This document shows positions 1 through 5,528 of a DNA stretch of 20,790 bases, piece after piece. The position numbers were made by a program, and so were the translations under genes. Under the pieces are notes generated by a model. The model did no database searches. It was not told the DNA's origin and saw nothing but the letters and a program-made list of their open reading frames with translations. Every line of letters begins with the position of its first letter. The stretch's first letter is position 1. Source of the DNA: Candidatus Nomurabacteria bacterium CG_4_9_14_0_2_um_filter_32_10 (GTDB lineage Bacteria; Patescibacteriota; Minisyncoccia; Phycocordibacterales; UBA9973); assembly GCA_002788475.1 (NCBI GenBank), contig PFRK01000015.1, forward strand, positions 1 through 20,790. The letters are read 5' to 3'.

Positions 1-102
1 TCAAATAGATAAAAAATTCTTTTAATACCTACTAATAGAGACGTTGATTATATCTAAATTATTACGAATTAACATAAATTAGTGGCTAGTAAAATACACT
101 TT

Positions 103-174
103 ACCTCACCCCTATAACCCCTCTCCTTATTAAGGAGAGGGGAAAGCCTGCTTAATAACAGGCTGGGGTGAGGT
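103..174. repeat. Three-way-junction palindromic repeat (CCTCACCCC type)
   Basis: Outer arms ACCTCACCCC (103-112) and GGGGTGAGGT (165-174) are perfectly complementary. They enclose an 11-bp hairpin (118-128/132-142, GC-rich ends, loop ATT) and a 6-bp hairpin AGCCTG/CAGGCT (145-150/159-164). A related copy lies at 12467-12522. It sits downstream of the leftward orphan gene. It could act as a bidirectional transcription end, but there is no clear T-run. No gene is visible in 1-199. Confidence 0.8.
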
Positions 175-182
175 GAATTTTT

Positions 183-218
183 AACCTAGAATCTAGAACC
201 TAGCTACTAGAAACTAAC
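183..218. repeat. CTAG-rich short repeat
   Basis: A run of CTAG-centred words (CCTAGAATCTAGAACCTAG, then CTACTAGAAACTA). A similar CTAG-rich patch lies at 6936-6982 between rpsF and ssb. The repeat runs into the adjacent leftward gene and supplies its last codons and its TAG stop. Confidence 0.55.
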
Positions 219-1036
219 GCATAGAGAGACCAACGCTTCTCGCCAGTTTTCTTAAGGACATTGTCCTTTACCATAGAGACAAGTTCTCTCTGAAGAGTTT
301 TTTCTCCCCACACTTCACCAAGGTTTTGTATGGCAAGCATAATGTCCTTTATACTAACTCCATTAGATTTGTCTTTTAAAATTTTAGAAATTAACTCTCG
401 TCTTTTATTCTTTAATATCTCTCTGTCTTCGCTAGAATTTAGAAAAGAAGAACCATTGCCAACTTTGCTCAAAGCTTTTAGTAATGTACTTCCCTTTTGG
501 ACACCAATCCTAGTTGAATGTCCTTTAGAAAAAGACATATTTGTTTTGGTATCGGACATCCCAATAAAACGAGAAGATAAAGAAGAAGGGCGGTCTTTCG
601 CTAAAGCGAAGGACCGTCCTTCTTCTTCTTTATTTATAAATTTTTCAAGCCAAAGATGATCTTGTGTTGTGAATTCTTCTATAGATTGTTTTAATTCCAC
701 AAATTCTTTTCTCAATATATTGCAATTCATTTCAGAGATCATCCTAATGTCAGAAGCAATATTTAAAAAGGACAAAATCTGATTTATCTTCTCAACGTCG
801 AGTATAGTCCTTGATGTTGTAAATATGTCCGATAAAATTTCTACTCCTAATGTCCTTAACTTAAGACGCATTGGTTCTTCTTTTTCCATCGTGTCCGTTA
901 CCATATAGAGAGCAGTAATAAGCTTATTTGTTTTAGTATAAGGCAAGCTAAGAGACATGTCTAAGGTGCCTGCCCCGTACAAAGTCTTTAAGGACTTTCG
1001 TTCGGGGTCTTTTAGGTTTTTATTTTCACCTAACAT
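200..1036 (-). CDS. Orphan protein with C-terminal winged-helix-like domain
   Basis: I do not recognise a named family; I have the impression that similar orphans occur in Parcubacteria. The N-terminal half (residues about 25-130) is predicted helical, containing the segment SLPYTKTNKLITALYMVTD and then a heptad-like helical stretch. The last 70 residues look like a winged helix-turn-helix: a helix-rich RRELISKILKD, then VSIKDIMLAI, then GEKTLQRELVSMV and the strand-like RWSLYAL. This suggests DNA or partner binding, which is inference. An upstream in-frame ATG at 1045 exists, but a TATAAT (complement of 1044-1049) overlaps it and places the transcript start at or one base before the ATG at 1036, so I prefer 1036. 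The gene carries two in-frame palindromes (582-625 and 973-1007) that encode charged low-complexity peptide. Its C-terminus is encoded by a CTAG repeat. It diverges from ftsK across a structured spacer. Confidence 0.75.
   Translation of the reverse strand: MLGENKNLKDPERKSLKTLYGAGTLDMSLSLPYTKTNKLITALYMVTDTMEKEEPMRLKLRTLGVEILSDIFTTSRTILDVEKINQILSFLNIASDIRMISEMNCNILRKEFVELKQSIEEFTTQDHLWLEKFINKEEEGRSFALAKDRPSSLSSRFIGMSDTKTNMSFSKGHSTRIGVQKGSTLLKALSKVGNGSSFLNSSEDREILKNKRRELISKILKDKSNGVSIKDIMLAIQNLGEVWGEKTLQRELVSMVKDNVLKKTGEKRWSLYALVSSS
582..625. repeat. Palindromic insert inside coding sequence
   Basis: 21-nt arms (582-602 and 605-625) around a 2-nt spacer, with only two mismatched positions, both able to pair as G-U in RNA. 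It starts GAAGAAGGGCGGTC and is far richer in GC than its surroundings. The reading frame of the leftward orphan gene runs straight through it, encoding about 15 charged residues. Confidence 0.85.
973..1007. repeat. Second palindromic insert in the same orphan gene
   Basis: Outer arms CCCCG (973-977) and CGGGG (1003-1007) and inner arms AAAGTC (981-986) and GACTTT (993-998), with a few unpaired bases between the two helices. It encodes roughly residues 11-22 of the protein (PERKSLKTLYGAG region), directly before the conserved-looking LDMSLSLPYTKTN stretch. Confidence 0.6.
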
Positions 1037-1043
1037 TCTGTCC

Positions 1044-1049
1044 ATTATA
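1044..1049 (-). promoter_or_regulatory. -10 element of the orphan gene, leaderless spacing
   Basis: The complement reads TATAAT, with TTGCTT 16 bp upstream (complement of 1066-1071). The expected start point falls at 1037-1036, at the ATG chosen as the start codon. Confidence 0.55.
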
Positions 1050-1108
1050 TATAGGACAAGAAAAAAAGCAAGGGACGGGCTCTAAAAAACAAGAACAAAT
1101 ATTTTTAT

Positions 1109-1133
1109 TAAAAAACTCTTTACTTGGTATAAA
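1109..1133 (+). promoter_or_regulatory. Extended -10 promoter box shared with 5338-5360
   Basis: An A-rich tract and CTCTTTACT are followed by TTGGTATAAA, a TGn extended -10 (TATAAA at 1128-1133). Nearly the same block, AAAAAACTCTTT-CTTGGTATAA, occurs at 5338-5360. The predicted start (about 1140) lies inside the left arm of the inverted repeat at 1135-1241, so a transcript would begin with a base-paired 5' end. Confidence 0.55.
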
Positions 1134-1134
1134 A

Positions 1135-1241
1135 ACAAACAAAGCCTTAGAAATTTTACACTCCTGCGCCCTTCTCTGGGCGCGTTTAGGGGGAACAAAG
1201 TGGGACCCTCGGAGATGTAAAATTCCTAAGGCTTTGTTTGT
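1135..1241 (+). ncRNA. Candidate structured RNA or palindromic element A
   Basis: 26-nt arms (1135-1160 and 1216-1241) differ at one position. CTCC/GGAG (1161-1164/1211-1214) prolongs the stem. Inside are the hairpin GCGCCC-TTCTCT-GGGCGC (1166-1183) and a weaker AGGG/CCCT hairpin (about 1188-1209). The interior is strikingly GC-rich for this genome. No credible coding frame overlaps it. It lies between divergent genes, so a terminator role is not needed. It has no match that I recognise to tmRNA, RNase P, SRP or 6S RNA signatures. Alternative: a non-transcribed MITE-like palindrome. The strand is inferred from the promoter-like box just upstream. Confidence 0.5.
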
Positions 1242-1249
1242 ATTAAACC

Positions 1250-1394
1250 TTCAGCAAGAATAGTTTTTAAAATGCCTTGCGCAGGAGTTTAGAAAATAAA
1301 AGAGGTACTCCGACTATTATTTTCTTGAACGACGAGCAGAGCAAAAATGAAGCTTCATTTTATGTGTGCATTTTAAAAATTGATTCTTGCTGAA
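1250..1394. repeat. Long inverted repeat B with internal hairpins
   Basis: The left arm TTCAGCAAGAA...AAAATGC (1250-1275) is complementary to GCATTTTAAAAA...TTCTTGCTGAA (1368-1394), with one extra base and a small mismatch. It encloses an AGAAAATAA/TTATTTTCT hairpin (about 1300-1326) and the perfect 18-bp palindrome AAAATGAAGCTTCATTTT (about 1345-1362). It directly follows element A and ends about 30 bp before the ftsK promoter. It could be a second structured RNA or a mobile palindrome. Confidence 0.6.
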
Positions 1395-1424
1395 AATAAA
1401 ATATTTCCAAAATTGACTATAGAG

Positions 1425-1433
1425 TGGTAAAAT
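1425..1433 (+). promoter_or_regulatory. ftsK extended -10, leaderless spacing
   Basis: TGGTAAAAT: TG at 1425-1426 and TAAAAT at 1428-1433. Start +1 is expected at 1440, which is the A of the ftsK ATG. No Shine-Dalgarno sequence could fit. Confidence 0.6.
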
Positions 1434-1439
1434 AAAACC

Positions 1440-3662
1440 ATGGCAAAGAAGAATAAGCAGAAGCAGAAATTTTCTAAAAACACACTATCAATAAATAATT
1501 TGAAAACTGAAACTAAGCATAGCATTTGGGCTATACTTTTTTTTGTTTTAGCATTATTTCTTTTTATGTCGATGTTTTCTTCCGCAGGAAAAGCAGGAAA
1601 TTTTATTTATGATTTTCTAAATTATTTTCTAGGTATTGGATATATTCTTTTCCCTATTCTTTTTTTATTACTTGGAACTTCATTTTTAAAATCAGAAACT
1701 CTAAATGTCGGATGGACACGTACGATAAGTGCAATTATGTTTTTGCTTTCTAGCCTCGGTATGATAGACATCGTTTCTTTAAAACATTCTGGTGGATTTT
1801 TGGGAAGAATTTTACCGACACCTCTAGTCGCCCTTTTTGATGTTTATGCCAGCTTAATTTTCCTTGGTGCAATTTTAATAATTTCAATTCTCATAATGTT
1901 TGATGCAAAACCAAACCTCGCTCCTTTTTTCAAAAGTATTTGGAACGTGATAAGAAGAAAGAAAGAAGAACCCATCAACACTTTGAATGAAGACGAAATT
2001 AAAGAGGTGGAAAAATCTATACCCGAAGAAAACAAAACTAAAATCAAGAAAGAAGAACCTGCCCGCAATACCTTCAGCATAGCTGATGCAGGCGGGGAGG
2101 AAGAAGATTTACCAATCAAAAAAAGAAAAGGCGGATTGATTTCTACTTATGTCCCTCCCCCACTTTCATTACTTGAAGAAGATCAAGGCAAACCAAATAC
2201 AGGAGATATAAAAGCTAATGCAAATATTATAAAACGCACACTTGCAAACTTTGGTATTGAAGTTGAAATGGATGAAATAACAGTCGGACCAACTGTCACA
2301 CGTTATGCATTGAAACCAGCCGAAGGAGTAAAACTTTCTCGTATAGTAGGATTACAAAATGACTTAGCACTTTCTCTAGCTGCACATCCGATAAGAATAG
2401 AAGCTCCGATACCTGGCAAGTCTCTCGTCGGTATTGAAATTCCAAATAAATCAAAATCAATAGTCGGACTTGCAACTCTCCTAACAGATAGTAAATTCCA
2501 AAATTCTACAAAACCTCTGACTGTTGCACTCGGTCGTGAAATCTCAGGTAAAGCATTGTTCGGCAATCTTGCAAAAATGCCACATTGTTTAGTAGCTGGA
2601 ACAACTGGCTCTGGAAAATCAGTGACAATACATTCTATGATTACTTCTCTACTTTATAGAAACGGACCAGATGATTTAAAATTTATATTGATAGATCCAA
2701 AACGTGTGGAGCTCACACTTTATAATAATATCCCCCATCTACTTACTCCTGTCATAACTGAAGCTAAAAAGACAATTCTAGCTCTAAAATGGGCGGCTAG
2801 GGAAATGGATCGTCGATATGACATATTGGAAGCAGAGTCTGTACGAGATATAGAGTCTTACCATACTAATATTTTCGGTAAAAATCCAAAGATAACCAAA
2901 ACAAATGGCGAAGGAATCAAAGTAGAAGTCGATGCAGACCGCCTACCATATATAATCATTGTAATAGACGAATTAGCAGATATTATGAGTTCTTACCCAA
3001 GAGAATTGGAGTCCGCAATAGTTCGTTTAGCACAAATGTCTAGAGCTGTCGGTATACATTTAATCTTGTCCACTCAACGCCCTGAAGTAAATATCATTAC
3101 TGGTCTCATTAAAGCTAATATACCAGCTCGTGTCGCTTTGAAAGTATCTTCACAAGTGGATTCACGTACAATACTCGATGCTGGTGGAGCAGAAAAACTT
3201 TTAGGAGCTGGGGATATGTTATATTCTTCCGGAGATGCTCAACCAGAGCGTTTGCAAAGTGCATTTATATCGGAAACTGAAGTCAAGAAAGTTGTAAAAT
3301 ATTTAACGAATGCATATGAAAATGAAGTATTTGATGAAATTTCATTAACAACAGGTTCTATTTCTGCTGACACCCTCCGACGCCAAGGCTTTGGCGGGCA
3401 AGAAAGTATTTTTGAGAGTACATTAGATGACAATGATAATGATGACGATGAAATGTATGAGGAAGCAAGATTGTGTGTTATAGAAGCTGGGAAAGCATCG
3501 ACTTCATACTTGCAAAGAAAATTAAAATTAGGATATGCCCGTGCAGCACGACTAATGGATAAATTAGAAGAACGTGGAGTGATAAGTGCAGGTGATGGTG
3601 CTAAACCGAGAGAAGTATTGGAAAAAATAGAACATACGGAGAGTGGAGAAAATGTAGTATAA
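1440..3662 (+). CDS. ftsK: FtsK/SpoIIIE-family DNA translocase
   Basis: Membrane-anchored double-stranded DNA pump that clears the chromosome from the division septum and activates dimer resolution. About four hydrophobic helices (residues 28-47, 63-80, 96-112, 134-154) are followed by a charged linker (170-240) and the RecA-like motor, with Walker A GTTGSGKS at 387-394 and Walker B IIIVIDE ending at D510-E511. A C-terminal gamma winged helix (about 675-735, containing STSYLQRKLKLGYARAARL) normally reads KOPS-type polarity sites. At 740 aa it has a short linker compared with E. coli FtsK (1329 aa). The ATG at 1440 coincides with the expected transcription start. Two palindromes lie in frame, one in the linker (2058-2100) and one between motor and gamma domain (about 3374-3399). 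Its stop codon overlaps the start of a repeated multi-hairpin unit. Confidence 0.96.
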   Translation: MAKKNKQKQKFSKNTLSINNLKTETKHSIWAILFFVLALFLFMSMFSSAGKAGNFIYDFLNYFLGIGYILFPILFLLLGTSFLKSETLNVGWTRTISAIMFLLSSLGMIDIVSLKHSGGFLGRILPTPLVALFDVYASLIFLGAILIISILIMFDAKPNLAPFFKSIWNVIRRKKEEPINTLNEDEIKEVEKSIPEENKTKIKKEEPARNTFSIADAGGEEEDLPIKKRKGGLISTYVPPPLSLLEEDQGKPNTGDIKANANIIKRTLANFGIEVEMDEITVGPTVTRYALKPAEGVKLSRIVGLQNDLALSLAAHPIRIEAPIPGKSLVGIEIPNKSKSIVGLATLLTDSKFQNSTKPLTVALGREISGKALFGNLAKMPHCLVAGTTGSGKSVTIHSMITSLLYRNGPDDLKFILIDPKRVELTLYNNIPHLLTPVITEAKKTILALKWAAREMDRRYDILEAESVRDIESYHTNIFGKNPKITKTNGEGIKVEVDADRLPYIIIVIDELADIMSSYPRELESAIVRLAQMSRAVGIHLILSTQRPEVNIITGLIKANIPARVALKVSSQVDSRTILDAGGAEKLLGAGDMLYSSGDAQPERLQSAFISETEVKKVVKYLTNAYENEVFDEISLTTGSISADTLRRQGFGGQESIFESTLDDNDNDDDEMYEEARLCVIEAGKASTSYLQRKLKLGYARAARLMDKLEERGVISAGDGAKPREVLEKIEHTESGENVV
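2058..2100. repeat. Palindromic insert in the ftsK linker
   Basis: Nested pairs CCT/AGG (2058-2060/2098-2100), CCCGC/GCGGG (2062-2066/2092-2096) and TCAGC/GCTGA (2074-2078/2082-2086) around loop ATA. It is GC-rich in an AT-rich gene and encodes about residues 207-220 of the flexible linker. Confidence 0.6.
3374..3399. repeat. Palindromic insert in ftsK before the gamma domain
   Basis: CGCCAA (3381-3386) and TTGGCG (3391-3396) flank a 4-nt loop, within CCTCCGA...GGCA. It encodes the segment DTLRRQGFGGQE (about residues 644-655), a glycine/arginine-rich patch unlike its acidic surroundings. Confidence 0.45.
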
Positions 3663-3790
3663 AATAATGAGCGGAGCGAATATATTTTAGAAGACCCCGT
3701 TAAATAATTTTTGCAAAGCAAAAATTGTCCCGTAGGGACATTTAACAGGGTGAAGATTTTTATAGTCATTTCATTTCTTAAAAATCATTC
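3661..3790 (+). repeat. Multi-hairpin repeat unit, copy 1 (leader of the Ig-like gene)
   Basis: About 130 bp alignable, with few differences, to the complement of 7482-7612. It contains an AAAATAA-(GAGCGGAGCGA)-TATATTTT segment; a 58-bp palindrome (arms 3694-3705/3740-3751, one wobble) enclosing TTTTTGC/GCAAAAA and GTCCC/GGGAC hairpins; and a GATTTTT/AAAAATC hairpin ending just before the ATG at 3791. TATAGT at 3761-3766 aligns with TATATT in copy 2 and could be a conserved -10. Confidence 0.8.
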
Positions 3791-4135
3791 ATGAATACTG
3801 ATGCAAAAAAAATATTAAAAACAGTTTCTTTTTCAGTTTTTTTACTTTTTATTATTGCTTATGCTCTTTTTATATCTAAAGATTTAATCTTTGGTGTAAA
3901 AATAAAAAATGTAAATATAGTAGATGGAATGAAAGTCGTAAATAATGTCATAAAAATAACTGGAAATGCTAAAAATGCTGTTAAATTGACATTAAACGAC
4001 CGTGAAATTTCAATAGACCAAAAAGGAAATTTTGACGAGACAATTGCCTTACTCTCAGGTTATAATATAATCAGTATAGAGGCCAAAGATGAATTTGGAA
4101 ATAGTGACGAAAAAGATTATAAATTAATATATTAG
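3791..4135 (+). CDS. Small membrane-anchored Ig-like domain protein
   Basis: 114 aa. One N-terminal transmembrane segment (about residues 12-29, FSVFLLFIIAYALFIS) is followed by an extracytoplasmic beta-rich domain. Its pattern (VKLTLNDREISIDQKGNFDETIALLSGYNIISIEAKDEFGN, here quoted only as separate motifs: LTLNDREI, GNFDETI, GYNIISIEAKD, FGN) resembles the glucodextranase B-type Ig-like fold found in bacterial surface proteins. The likely role is a surface- or cell-wall-facing structural or adhesion module; no catalytic residues are visible. It lies between ftsK and recA on the same strand. It begins right at the end of the repeated leader unit, with no clear ribosome binding site. Function unknown. 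Confidence 0.85.
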   Translation: MNTDAKKILKTVSFSVFLLFIIAYALFISKDLIFGVKIKNVNIVDGMKVVNNVIKITGNAKNAVKLTLNDREISIDQKGNFDETIALLSGYNIISIEAKDEFGNSDEKDYKLIY

Positions 4136-4150
4136 AAAAATTCAGAAATC

Positions 4151-4215
4151 AAAAATTTTTGAGCCTTCGCCCTCGGAGTCATAAGGACAGGGAACCCACG
4201 ACTCTTAAAATTTTT
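4151..4215. repeat. Inverted repeat upstream of recA
   Basis: Arms AAAAATTTT(T)GAG (4151-4163) and CTC(TT)AAAATTTTT (4202-4215) enclose a GC-richer interior with CCCT/AGGG and GTC/GAC pairings. It resembles the other stem-enclosed intergenic elements here. It argues that translation does not start in this stretch. Confidence 0.4.
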
Positions 4216-4218
4216 ATT

Positions 4219-4224
4219 TATAAA
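4219..4224 (+). promoter_or_regulatory. Possible recA -10 element
   Basis: TATAAA at 4219-4224 would start transcription near 4231, six bases before the ATG at 4237. The surroundings are very AT-rich, so a chance match is possible. Confidence 0.35.
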
Positions 4225-4236
4225 TTTTTAAAAATT

Positions 4237-5271
4237 ATGCAAAAGAAAAAAATAAAAAAAGAAGATAAAACAATGGGAGTATCAATGCTTGATGACACCA
4301 TAAAAGCAATACAAACTAAATTTGGGGAAGGATCTATTATGAAACTTGGTGATTCGCCAAAAGTGGATATAAATACTATACCTACGGGTTCTATTGGACT
4401 TGATATGGCGCTTGGAGTTGGAGGGATACCACGTGGAAGAATTATTGAAATATTCGGTCCTGAATCTTCTGGAAAAACAACACTTTCTTTACATATAGTC
4501 GCTGAGGCACAAAAACTCGGAGGAATATGTGCATATATAGATGCGGAACATGCTATGGATCCAGATTACACTAAAAAACTTGGAGTTAATATTGATAATT
4601 TACTCATATCTCAACCTGACACTGGAGAGCAAGCACTTGAAATAGTTGAAAGTCTAGTACGAACAGGTAAAATTGATGTCATCGTAATAGACTCTGTCGC
4701 TGCACTCACGCCGAAAGATGAAATAGAGGGAGATATGGGAGCTTATCATGTAGGAAAGCAAGCAAGATTAATGTCTCAAGCACTTCGCAAACTCACAGCT
4801 ATTGTAGCTAGAAGTAAAACAGTGGTTATTTTTATAAATCAAATCAGAATGCAAATCGGAGTGATGTTTGGTAATCCTGAAACTACTCCAGGAGGAAAAG
4901 CATTAAAATTTTATACTTCTGTCCGACTTGATATTAGAAAAATTGCTCAAATTAAAAAAGGAGAAAACATCGTCGGTAGTCGCACACGTGTGAAAGTAGT
5001 AAAAAATAAAGTTGCTGCACCATTCAAACAAACAGAATTTGATATCATTTATAATGAGGGAATTTCTAAAGAAGGCGAGATTATTGCACTTGGAGAAAAA
5101 TTCAAAATAGTAGAAAAAACTGGTAATTCATATTTTTATCTACCCAATGCAGGTGAGAAAATAAAACTTGGTGTAGGTTATGATTCTACTCGCACATTTT
5201 TGAAAGAAAATAAAAAAGTAGCTGAACAAATATTGAAAGAAATCCGCCGACACTTCCAAGAGGAAAGTTAA
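4237..5271 (+). CDS. recA: Recombinase RecA
   Basis: ATP-dependent strand-exchange recombinase for homologous repair and SOS signalling. From this start it is 344 aa. Walker A GPESSGKT is at about residues 74-81. The typical MAW motif region, loop L1 and loop L2 (FINQIRMQIGVMFGNPETTPGG) are all present, and the C-terminal domain ends IRRHFQEES. The frame is open back to a TTG at 4159, but that extension runs through an inverted repeat and gives non-RecA sequence, so I prefer ATG 4237. The ATG at 4273 (MGVSMLDDTIKAIQ) is also possible and gives the more usual RecA N-terminus. It is the third gene of the rightward block after ftsK and converges on efp. The C-terminal acidic tail is short. Confidence 0.96.
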   Translation: MQKKKIKKEDKTMGVSMLDDTIKAIQTKFGEGSIMKLGDSPKVDINTIPTGSIGLDMALGVGGIPRGRIIEIFGPESSGKTTLSLHIVAEAQKLGGICAYIDAEHAMDPDYTKKLGVNIDNLLISQPDTGEQALEIVESLVRTGKIDVIVIDSVAALTPKDEIEGDMGAYHVGKQARLMSQALRKLTAIVARSKTVVIFINQIRMQIGVMFGNPETTPGGKALKFYTSVRLDIRKIAQIKKGENIVGSRTRVKVVKNKVAAPFKQTEFDIIYNEGISKEGEIIALGEKFKIVEKTGNSYFYLPNAGEKIKLGVGYDSTRTFLKENKKVAEQILKEIRRHFQEES

Positions 5272-5280
5272 GTGGTTATT

Positions 5281-5318
5281 GTAAGTAGTTTTGGCGGACA
5301 AGTCCGCAAGAAATTTAC
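5281..5318. repeat. Hairpin downstream of recA
   Basis: Perfect GCGGAC-AA-GTCCGC (5294-5307) inside weaker outer pairing GTAAGT/ATTTAC (5281-5286/5313-5318). It follows the recA stop by 10 bp. It lacks a T-run and so is not a standard intrinsic terminator. Confidence 0.5.
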
Positions 5319-5337
5319 GGAAGAGCAATAAAAAATA

Positions 5338-5360
5338 AAAAAACTCTTTCTTGGTATAAC
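5338..5360 (+). promoter_or_regulatory. Extended -10 promoter box, second copy
   Basis: AAAAAACTCTTTCTTGGTATAA matches 1109-1131 with a 1-base indel. The TGn extended -10 is TATAAC at 5355-5360, so +1 is expected near 5366-5367. No rightward gene follows; efp is on the other strand. The box therefore points to the folded element at 5396-5517. Confidence 0.55.
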
Positions 5361-5395
5361 TTTTTAAAAAAGTATCCCTTCGACGAGTTTTTTTT

Positions 5396-5522
5396 ATAAA
5401 GAAATCCAAAAAGAAAGTTTTTAAGGGGTTTGGCGAGTGTCGACAAGCCAATTTCAGGATTTTTTAAGCTTCAAAAAATCCGTACCGGCAAAAATTTTGC
5501 TTTTTGGGTTTCTTTATTTTTT
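5396..5522 (+). ncRNA. Candidate structured RNA C between recA and efp
   Basis: Stem 5396-5413/5500-5517 (18 bp, one G-U) stacks on 5414-5422/5490-5498 (9 bp, one G-U). It encloses hairpin TTGGC/GCCAA (5430-5434/5447-5451) and hairpin GGATTTTTT/AAAAAATCC (5457-5465/5473-5481). It is followed at once by TTTTT (5518-5522). TCGAC at 5380-5384 can pair with GTCGA at 5439-5443 in the first loop. This fits an independently transcribed folded RNA ending in an intrinsic terminator. Alternatively it is only an elaborate bidirectional terminator for the convergent genes recA and efp. No known RNA family is recognised. Confidence 0.5.
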
Positions 5523-5528
5523 ATAGAT

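Noticed and set aside
102..174. CRISPR array
   Set aside because: Only one palindromic unit; no regularly spaced direct repeats, and no cas genes in the window.
1135..1241. Element A as tmRNA, SRP RNA, RNase P or 6S RNA
   Set aside because: None of the conserved signatures of these RNAs is visible.
3239..3769. Leftward open frame opposite ftsK
   Set aside because: Antisense shadow of ftsK; Ser/Leu-rich with no recognisable domain.
4159..4236. N-terminal extension of recA from a TTG codon
   Set aside because: It reads through an inverted repeat and gives MSLRPRSHKD-like sequence unlike any RecA N-terminus.
5140..5451. Leftward open frame over the recA end and spacer
   Set aside because: Overlaps the recA coding sequence and the folded spacer; low-complexity Phe/Leu composition.
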